A DNA stretch of 64,000 bases from a virus. The notes beneath the pieces were generated by a model, which saw only the letters and a program-made list of their open reading frames with translations, was not told the origin of the DNA and did no database searches. Positions 58,589-64,000 of the stretch are shown here, in pieces; the stretch's first letter is position 1; each line of letters begins with the position of its first letter. The DNA is taken from the IMG/VR virus record IMGVR_UViG_3300028394_000049, positions 1 to 64,000 of that record; one strand, written 5' to 3'. A program made the translations under genes and the position numbers.

Positions 58589-58621
58589 AACCTTGCGGAT
58601 TAAACTCCGCAAGGTTTTTTT
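58589..58621 (+). terminator. Strong terminator after the 57919 gene
   Basis: A perfect 11-bp stem AACCTTGCGGA/TCCGCAAGGTT (58589-58599 and 58606-58616) with a 6-base loop is followed by Ts to 58621. Confidence 0.95.
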
Positions 58622-58641
58622 GAAACATAATAATAAAAATA

Positions 58642-59028
58642 ATGATTGATGATTTGAATGAAGAAAATTTCATGATATATGCAATGAAGTGTTATAATTC
58701 ACCTCATTGTATTATGTCTGAATTTGAAGGTGATATCAAAAGAACAAAATATTTAAAGAGATTGTTCCGTAGATATAAAATCACCAAATCTCTAAAAGAG
58801 AGATTAATACTTAATCACATTATTTTATTGAATAATGTTTTTGGTCCGTTGGCGACATCGAGAATATTATTCTATAAAACCGATGAAAGAGACTACGATA
58901 TACTTAAAACGTTTTTGTCGTACCTTGATATTATGCCGGAAGAAATTAAGGGTATTAGAGGTATGAATTTGCATACATCCAGTATTCCTTTAGAACCTAA
59001 TGTTGTAGAAATATTAAGACGCATATGA
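58642..59028 (+). CDS. Conserved phage protein (DUF7207-like)
   Basis: This 128-residue helical protein has YNSPHCIMSEFEGDIKRTKY, then LKRLFRRY and NNVFGPLATSRILFYK, a pattern seen across T4-like marine phages next to head and tail genes. Its role is unknown. The start MIDDLNEENFMIYAMKCY has no strong ribosome site; the gene begins 20 bases after a terminator, so read-through or a hidden promoter is needed. Confidence 0.65.
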   Translation: MIDDLNEENFMIYAMKCYNSPHCIMSEFEGDIKRTKYLKRLFRRYKITKSLKERLILNHIILLNNVFGPLATSRILFYKTDERDYDILKTFLSYLDIMPEEIKGIRGMNLHTSSIPLEPNVVEILRRI

Positions 59029-59468
59029 AAACCTTTAGACAATTCATCAATGAAAACTCTTATTGTGTTACAGCTTTAGAAAAAGGCTTAAAACAATTAG
59101 ATAAACATGATTATGATTCAATTAATAAATTGATGATGGATATATCTAAAAAAAACAACACTACCGGTAAAGATTTACACAACGATTTTGTATCCAAACA
59201 CGGCAAAACTCCCGATGAATGGATTAAACAAGGTTTGAAAGAAGATTTAAGAAAATGGTTTAAACAAAAGTGGGTTCGCATGGACACCAAAGGTAATATT
59301 AAAGGTGATTGTGCTAGAGAACCCGGTGAAGGTAAACCAAAATGTCTACCTCAAGCAAAAGCTCAGGCTATCGGTAAAGATGCTCGTGCTTCTGCTGCTC
59401 AAAGAAAACGTAGGGAAGATCCAAATCCAGAACGCCGTGGCGCACCAATCAATGTTAGAACCAAATGA
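59025..59468 (+). CDS. DUF5872-like protein with capsid-targeting-like N-terminus
   Basis: This 147-residue basic protein starts MKTFRQFINENS, close to T4 MKTYQEFIAE, with INE|N as a possible gp21 site. The C-terminal part (KQKWVRMDTKGNIKGDCARE, then KPKCLPQAKAQAIGKDARAS) matches DUF5872-type phage modules. The mature part is strongly basic and could bind packaged DNA. It overlaps both neighbours by four bases, all three with the same style of N-terminus. Confidence 0.65.
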   Translation: MKTFRQFINENSYCVTALEKGLKQLDKHDYDSINKLMMDISKKNNTTGKDLHNDFVSKHGKTPDEWIKQGLKEDLRKWFKQKWVRMDTKGNIKGDCAREPGEGKPKCLPQAKAQAIGKDARASAAQRKRREDPNPERRGAPINVRTK

Positions 59469-60064
59469 AAACTTTTAAAGAATTCCAAGACCATTTGTTT
59501 GAAAAAAATGTTCCAACCAGTCCAGAAAAGTGGGCTGCTGCAAAAGCTGCAGCTAAATCTAAATTTGCTGTTTATCCTTCTGCTTATGCGAACGGATGGG
59601 CTTCGAAGAAATATAAATCTATGGGTGGTGGATGGAAAAGTGTTAGTGAGGAATTTGAACAATCTGTATTGATAGATTTGGAAGAATTATTTGATTCTAT
59701 TGAAGATATCGTTGAACATGTTGCCGAAAGACATGGAATGGATTCAGAAATGTTGTGGGAAGAACTCGAATCTATAACTGACGAAGAATTAATAGAAGCT
59801 ACCGCAGCATGGCAAAGATCAGCAGGTAAAGACCCTAAGGGTGGATTGAACCGTAAAGGAATTGCTTCTTATCGTAGAGAACATCCAGGTTCTAAGTTAT
59901 CTATGGCTGTTACAACAAAACCATCAAAATTAAAACCTGGATCGAAGGCTGCTAAACGTAGAAAATCTTTCTGCGCTCGTATGGGCGGAATGCAAGGTGC
60001 GATGAAGAAACCAAATGGCAAACCAACCCGCAAAGCATTAGCTTTAAGGAAGTGGAACTGTTAA
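59465..60064 (+). CDS. Basic two-module protein with capsid-targeting-like N-terminus
   Basis: This 199-residue protein starts MKTFKEFQDHLFEK, with LFE|K as a possible gp21 site. Module 1 (PEKWAAAKAAAKSKFAVYPS, YANGWASKKYKSMGGGWK) and module 2 (WQRSAGKDPKGGLNRKGIAS through RRKSFCARMGGMQGAMKKPN) are known phage domains (module 2 is DUF6321-like), linked by an acidic helix. The C-terminal part is very basic. An internal head protein is inferred. Confidence 0.65.
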   Translation: MKTFKEFQDHLFEKNVPTSPEKWAAAKAAAKSKFAVYPSAYANGWASKKYKSMGGGWKSVSEEFEQSVLIDLEELFDSIEDIVEHVAERHGMDSEMLWEELESITDEELIEATAAWQRSAGKDPKGGLNRKGIASYRREHPGSKLSMAVTTKPSKLKPGSKAAKRRKSFCARMGGMQGAMKKPNGKPTRKALALRKWNC

Positions 60065-60306
60065 TGAAAACATTAAAACAATTTCGTGAAGCTTGTTGGT
60101 CAGGTTACAAACGCAAAAAAGGCACACAAGAATACGAAAAAGGCAGCTGCGTCAGAGAAGATGGTGTTGCTGTTGCTGGACCAACTAACGCAGTAAGTTC
60201 CGGTGCTATTGCTGGTTCTGGTGGTGCAGGTGGAGAACCTGGTGTTCATCTAAAGAAAAAGAATCCTATTATTTTGCCTATGGGTAAAAGAAAGTTGCCT
60301 GTCTAA
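60064..60306 (+). CDS. Small basic protein with capsid-targeting-like N-terminus (80 aa)
   Basis: This 80-residue protein begins at the ATG at 60064, which overlaps the previous TAA; an in-frame start at 60052 is less likely because the MKTLKQF N-terminus parallels its neighbours. MKTLKQFREACWSGYKRKKG is followed by a Gly/Ala-rich linker and GVHLKKKNPIILPMGKRK. No clear (L/I)xE cleavage point is seen near its start, unlike the two preceding proteins. Confidence 0.6.
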   Translation: MKTLKQFREACWSGYKRKKGTQEYEKGSCVREDGVAVAGPTNAVSSGAIAGSGGAGGEPGVHLKKKNPIILPMGKRKLPV

Positions 60307-60752
60307 TGTGGTTATTATCTTGGTTGCCTGATTGGTTATTCTACACAATATTTTTTGTTGGACTATTAGGTCTTTTGGTAACTTATGTTGTAAAATTTAT
60401 ACCTTTCATAAACACATTTCAAGAACCTATAAGATTAGTTTCGATGGTTGCAATTATTTTTGCAACATACATGATTGGTGGAATATCAAATGAAGCTTCA
60501 TGGAAAGAAAAAGTTGCTGAGATGGAAAAGAAAGCATCTATTGCACAAGTAGAATCATCAAAGCAAAATGTAAAGATTGTTGAAAAAGTAGTTAAGAAAA
60601 CAGAATATATTACACGCAGAGGTCAAGATATTGTTACGTATGTCGATAGAGAAGTAACAAAATATGATACAAAATTTGCACCAGGTGGTATATGTGAGAT
60701 ACCAAAAGAATTTATTAAAGCGCATAATGATGCAGCTGAGGCACCAAAATGA
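60306..60752 (+). CDS. Two-TM inner-membrane spanin-like protein
   Basis: This 148-residue protein has two membrane segments (WLFYTIFFVGLLGLLVTYVV, ~10-29, and VSMVAIIFATYMIGGI, ~46-61), then a ~55-residue coiled coil (WKEKVAEMEKKASIAQVESS to KKTEYITRRGQ) and a small end with KFAPGGICEIP. It overlaps the lipoprotein gene by four bases, like Rz/Rz1. An inner-membrane spanin normally has one membrane segment, so this may add a holin-like part. Confidence 0.68.
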   Translation: MWLLSWLPDWLFYTIFFVGLLGLLVTYVVKFIPFINTFQEPIRLVSMVAIIFATYMIGGISNEASWKEKVAEMEKKASIAQVESSKQNVKIVEKVVKKTEYITRRGQDIVTYVDREVTKYDTKFAPGGICEIPKEFIKAHNDAAEAPK

Positions 60753-61012
60753 AATACATTGCCTGTTTGTTTATTGTTCTGTTATCAGGTTGTTCTACGG
60801 TTGTTCCCGTTTCGATGAAATTTCCTGATGTACCCGAAAGGTTGTTACAAAAGTGTTCTACACTTGAGAAATTGGAAAATGAATCAAAACTTAGTGATAT
60901 ATCGAAAACGATTACAAATAACTATACAACATATTATGAATGTGCAGTAAAAACTGACGCATGGATTGAATGGTATAATATACAAAAAAATATATTCAAT
61001 GGAGTAAAATAA
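60749..61012 (+). CDS. Outer-membrane lipoprotein spanin (Rz1-like)
   Basis: This 87-residue protein has a lipoprotein signal MKYIACLFIVLLSGC with the lipobox LSGC (Cys15 as acylated residue), followed by a short periplasmic part with two more Cys residues (QKCSTLEKL, YECAVKTDAW). Together with the preceding coiled-coil protein it would form a spanin bridge that fuses the two membranes at lysis. The presence of the lipobox argues for a Gram-negative host. Confidence 0.78.
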   Translation: MKYIACLFIVLLSGCSTVVPVSMKFPDVPERLLQKCSTLEKLENESKLSDISKTITNNYTTYYECAVKTDAWIEWYNIQKNIFNGVK

Positions 61013-61626
61013 TGGAATTAACATTAGACAAACTAAAAAAAATTATGGGTAATAACCAATATATCGAATATTGGTACCAAGCTTTTGAGAAAATATTACC
61101 AGAGTATGAAATTGATTCTGCTCCACGGATAGCAGCTTTCTTAGCGCAATGTGGCCACGAATCTGGTAATTTCACAGCACTCCAAGAAAATTTAAATTAC
61201 AAAGCAGAATCTTTGATGCGTGTTTGGCCTAAATACTTCCATGATATTGATACTGCAAATCATTATGCACATAAACCAGAAATGATTGCAAACAGAGCAT
61301 ACGCAAATCGTATGGGTAATGGACCAGAAGAAACTGGTGATGGTTGGAAATTTTGCGGTAGAGGTCTAATTCAATTGACAGGTAAATCAAACTACCAAGC
61401 TTTTGCTGATAGTTTGGAGATGGATTTAGAAGAAGTTCCTGCATATCTTGGAACATTTGAGGGTGCAATTCAATCTGCTTGTTGGTTTTGGGAAGCCAAT
61501 AACCTTAATAAGTTTGCAGACTCAGATGATATCAAAGGTATGACAAAGGTCATCAATGGCGGATATCTAGGTCTGGAAGATCGTGAGAAACACTATCATC
61601 ATGCAATCGAAATACTAAGTTCTTAA
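61012..61626 (+). CDS. GH19 family endolysin
   Basis: This 204-residue protein is a chitinase-fold peptidoglycan hydrolase. It has AAFLAQCGHESGNFTALQEN with catalytic Glu50 and Glu59, GDGWKFCGRGLIQLTGKSNY, and SACWFWEANNLNKFAD, all GH19 marks. No signal peptide is seen, so export relies on a holin; no separate holin gene is evident nearby. It overlaps the o-spanin gene by one base, so the lysis cassette reads spanins then lysin. Confidence 0.93.
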   Translation: MELTLDKLKKIMGNNQYIEYWYQAFEKILPEYEIDSAPRIAAFLAQCGHESGNFTALQENLNYKAESLMRVWPKYFHDIDTANHYAHKPEMIANRAYANRMGNGPEETGDGWKFCGRGLIQLTGKSNYQAFADSLEMDLEEVPAYLGTFEGAIQSACWFWEANNLNKFADSDDIKGMTKVINGGYLGLEDREKHYHHAIEILSS

Positions 61627-61645
61627 ATAAATTTTTTGCGAATTT

Positions 61646-61653
61646 TATAAATG
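61646..61653 (+). promoter_or_regulatory. Candidate late promoter after the endolysin
   Basis: TATAAATG (one mismatch from TATAAATA) lies 58 bases before the exported protein at 61704. Confidence 0.4.
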
Positions 61654-61703
61654 GCACCTTTGGAGTATGTTATGAACTATCTTACTAAGGGAAATTATAA
61701 AAA

Positions 61704-62198
61704 ATGCAATCAAAAAAGTACGGTAAAATATTCGCTGCCGCATTATTAGTATTCTCAACATTCACATATGCTGATGCAATCGTAACAGATTCCACATCAA
61801 GAAGTTATAGTGATTCAAATTCAACAACAACGGTAAAATCTCCGCCTCCAACAGCAGTTGCGCCAACAATCACATCCATCAATAACGATTTATGTATTGT
61901 TGGCGCTTCAGGTGCAGTTCAGACACAAATCTTGGGTATGTCGTTCGGTTCGACCACAAGAGATATGAATTGTGAAAGAATCAAGCTATCTAAAAATCTA
62001 TATGATATGGGTATGAAGGTAGCCGCAGTTGCAACTCTATGCCAAGACGAAAGAGTTTTCATTGCAATGATGAACGCAGGAACACCTTGCCCAATCGATG
62101 GCAAGATTGGTACTGAAGCAAGAGAATTGTGGGAACAAAATCCTTCCCGTCAGCCAAAAAATTCAGAAGAAAAATCTGTAGTAACAAATCGTAAATAA
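61704..62198 (+). CDS. Exported protein of unknown function (164 aa)
   Basis: A Sec signal peptide (KKYGKIFAAALLVFSTFTYA, cleavage after ADA, ~residue 25) leads a Ser/Thr-rich segment (SRSYSDSNSTTTVKSPPPTA) and a folded part with four Cys residues (LCIVGASGA, MNCERIKLSKN, LCQDERVF, TPCPIDG). It could sit in the periplasm or on the virion. Its stop overlaps the next exported protein by one base, so the two are probably partners. Confidence 0.65.
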   Translation: MQSKKYGKIFAAALLVFSTFTYADAIVTDSTSRSYSDSNSTTTVKSPPPTAVAPTITSINNDLCIVGASGAVQTQILGMSFGSTTRDMNCERIKLSKNLYDMGMKVAAVATLCQDERVFIAMMNAGTPCPIDGKIGTEARELWEQNPSRQPKNSEEKSVVTNRK

Positions 62199-63892
62199 TG
62201 AAAAGCCTTTTGTTATGTCTGGCATTTTTTTGTGTTGGTGCTAATGCTCAGATAGTTTCTATACCAATTCCTGGAAGTCCACTTTCTTTAAGTGTGCTTG
62301 CTAATCCTCAGCCTTTACAGGAACTAAAAAACAATCCATTAGCAACTGCTCACTATCTAGGAGATGATGGTTGGGCAAATGTACCGCTGCCATTTGCTTT
62401 CCCCTTCTACGGACAATCATTCAATGCATCCACCATGTATAGTAATGGTGCAGTACAGTTTGGTGCAAATCGTTCCGCTTCTAACAATAGTTTTTGTTGT
62501 GCGGGGTTGCAACTCTCCTCATCAATGGGTCCACAATATAACTATTCCATAATGCCATTATGGACCGACTTGATTGGTGCTGAGGGAAACAATCACTACA
62601 CACTAGGAACAACTAACTCTATGACCTATGGATGGTATGGGGTTCAACAGTACGGCAGACCTGACAGTAGAAGCAGTTTTGAATTGAAGGTTGATTCCTC
62701 TGGTGGTATCGATATGCGATGGTCTGGTGCTATGGTAACTGCACATCCTGTGACCATCGGAACGATTGGTAATTCTGCACTGGGTGAATTCACACAAAAC
62801 TATTTCAGTCCATCAGGTATCAACATTACTAATCCCACTCAGCTTAGTACCGGCGGCATCGATATGTGTCTTTTGAGTCCTTTAAGTTCACCAACTTGTC
62901 CTAGTTATCAAGAAGCGTACAGAACACAACAATGTACAATTAATGTGTTATATGACCAGTCTTGTCCTGGTTATCAAATGGCATATTTCAATCAACAATG
63001 TTCAATCAATCCTCTGTATAATATAGACTGTCTAGGTTATGCACCAGCATATCTAAATGCACAATGCAGGTCAAATCCATTATATTCAACTACGTGTGAA
63101 GGATATGAACAAGCATATTTAAATGCTGAATGTATTAAAGATTCTTTGTATAGTAAATTATGTTCTGGTTATGCAACAGCTTATGCAATTAAGTATCTTG
63201 TTCCAAATATTGATTCAACAGCAGTAAACTCATCTTTATCCTCTACAGCTGCAACCAGAGCGAGTGATCCAACTAGCATCAATACAAACGGTAGAGTATC
63301 AACTACCATGGCATCCACAACAATAAACAATGATGGTTCAATAACGACCGGTGTATCACCAACAGGTAATAGTAACGTTGATTCTGTCATACAGAATAGA
63401 GCAACCTCAGCAACAGGAACATCTCCTGCCGCAGCAGTTCAATTATCTCCACAACCACCACAAAACACACCTACAACTCAGAGACAAGAACAAAAACCTG
63501 AAGGTGGCCAACAAAATGCTCAAGGCGGATCTCAACAAGATAAAAAAGATCAACCTAAAAGTGCGAGACAAGAATTACAAGAACGTAGAGAAGCTGCAGC
63601 TAAAAAAGAGGCTGTTGAAAAATCGAAAGACTTAGCTAATCAAATGTCCCAAGCTGAAAGTATGCAACAACAGGTTGCTGTTCAAAATATTGTAATACAA
63701 GCGATGGGATTTACTCCAGGTTTCGATGTGTACAACAGAACAATTGTTCCTGATGGAAAAATGTATCGACCATACACCGTTTACAATAATCAACAAAACG
63801 TTGACAATCGTAGAGCAAATATTGGTTTGTTTGGAACAACAAATTCAAAATATGAAGAATTGTTAAATTCGCAGTATGAGGTAGGAAAATAA
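62198..63892 (+). CDS. Exported NIDO-like protein with five Cys-rich repeats
   Basis: This 564-residue protein has a signal peptide (MKSLLLCLAFFCVGANA, cleavage after ~17). Residues ~45-225 resemble a NIDO-type domain (PFAFPFYGQSF, MYSNGAVQFG, IMPLWTDLIG). Residues ~225-330 hold five ~23-residue repeats of the form C-x-(G/S)-Y-x-x-A-Y-x3-(Q/E)-C-x5-LY-x3-C. A Gln/Lys-rich helical region follows and a C-terminal end FDVYNRTIVPDGKMYRPYTV. Adhesion or envelope modification is a guess. Confidence 0.68.
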   Translation: MKSLLLCLAFFCVGANAQIVSIPIPGSPLSLSVLANPQPLQELKNNPLATAHYLGDDGWANVPLPFAFPFYGQSFNASTMYSNGAVQFGANRSASNNSFCCAGLQLSSSMGPQYNYSIMPLWTDLIGAEGNNHYTLGTTNSMTYGWYGVQQYGRPDSRSSFELKVDSSGGIDMRWSGAMVTAHPVTIGTIGNSALGEFTQNYFSPSGINITNPTQLSTGGIDMCLLSPLSSPTCPSYQEAYRTQQCTINVLYDQSCPGYQMAYFNQQCSINPLYNIDCLGYAPAYLNAQCRSNPLYSTTCEGYEQAYLNAECIKDSLYSKLCSGYATAYAIKYLVPNIDSTAVNSSLSSTAATRASDPTSINTNGRVSTTMASTTINNDGSITTGVSPTGNSNVDSVIQNRATSATGTSPAAAVQLSPQPPQNTPTTQRQEQKPEGGQQNAQGGSQQDKKDQPKSARQELQERREAAAKKEAVEKSKDLANQMSQAESMQQQVAVQNIVIQAMGFTPGFDVYNRTIVPDGKMYRPYTVYNNQQNVDNRRANIGLFGTTNSKYEELLNSQYEVGK

Positions 63893-63893
63893 A

Positions 63894-64000
63894 ATGGCAG
63901 CAACAGCTTTTGTTATTGGTTTTTTTACAGCATTAGGTTGGTGGTCTGCTGGAAAAATAACCAAAACGATTGACACTCCACCAGCAATAGTTAAACAAGA
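63894..64000 (+). CDS. Membrane protein, 3' partial
   Basis: The frame starts two bases after the previous stop and runs off the window. The first residues, AATAFVIGFFTALGWWSAGK, form one membrane segment, followed by ITKTIDTPPAIVKQ. It continues the exported-protein operon. Function cannot be assessed. Confidence 0.6.
   Translation, partial: MAATAFVIGFFTALGWWSAGKITKTIDTPPAIVKQ

Noticed and set aside
63351-63635. 94-residue + strand ORF inside the NIDO-like gene
   Set aside because: Its Gln/Lys/Leu-rich sequence is the frame-shifted image of a low-complexity region; no ribosome site and no inverted codon bias was seen.

Overview
The window is a 64 kb segment of an AT-rich, lytic T4-superfamily myovirus, written almost entirely on the + strand. 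The evidence is the collinear T4 structural module (gp16-17-18-19-20-67/68-21-22-23), the T4 replication and recombination set (gp41, 43, 44, 45, 62, 46, 47, UvsW, UvsX, UvsY, RegA), a gp55 late sigma factor and repeated TATAAATA-type late promoters. Hsp20, a short gp62, DUF2452, a carbamoyltransferase and DUF4338 proteins resemble the 'exo-T-even' branch of cyanophage- and pelagiphage-like genomes, but no photosynthesis gene is present here. A lipoprotein o-spanin and LPS-heptose enzymes point to a Gram-negative host. The host genus cannot be read from the sequence.

Layout. 1-600: 3' end of a repeat-containing tail fibre. 0.6-11.1 kb: packaging, tail sheath and tube, portal, prohead core, protease, scaffold and capsid. 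11.1-20.4 kb: a tube-fold protein, UvsY, UvsW, gp55, a cytidylyltransferase, gp47/gp46, a 2OG oxygenase, peptide deformylase and a DruA-like DUF4338 protein. 20.5-25.9 kb: HTH protein, glycosyltransferase, dATP/dGTP diphosphohydrolase, gp45/44/EndoVII/62/RegA and Hsp20. 25.9-31.6 kb: accessory sugar and nucleotide genes: split carbamoyltransferase, split HldE, cupin, HldD-like epimerase, DUF2452, dCMP deaminase, SprT-like peptidase. 31.6-34.7 kb: 21 tRNAs, a 67-nt tRNA-like element, a possible structured RNA, an RNase H-like protein and a GroES-like co-chaperonin. 34.7-45.3 kb: Sm-like protein, gp43, membrane protein, UvsX, two more 2OG oxygenases, gp41, a second DUF4338 protein and a putative nuclease. 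45.3-51.4 kb: an eight-gene glycan cluster including GT9-like proteins. 51.5-60.3 kb: virion-associated candidates, several with T4 capsid-targeting-like N-termini. 60.3-64 kb: spanins, GH19 endolysin and exported proteins.

How it fits together. Sigma70-like promoters precede early and tRNA genes, and gp55-type promoters precede structural genes; hsp20 appears to have both. The main leads are: (i) ligase-like and NMNAT/kinase-like enzymes whose N-termini look like capsid-targeting sequences, suggesting enzymes packaged in the head; (ii) an overlapping gene inside the NMNAT/kinase gene, supported by inverted codon-ending bias; (iii) a head-region protein segmented by five EEVEQ-x-DE motifs; (iv) a compact tRNA-like RNA with its own promoter, plus an initiator tRNA alongside a phage deformylase; (v) two divergent DruA-like proteins; (vi) a partial ADP-heptose pathway with GT9-like transferases.
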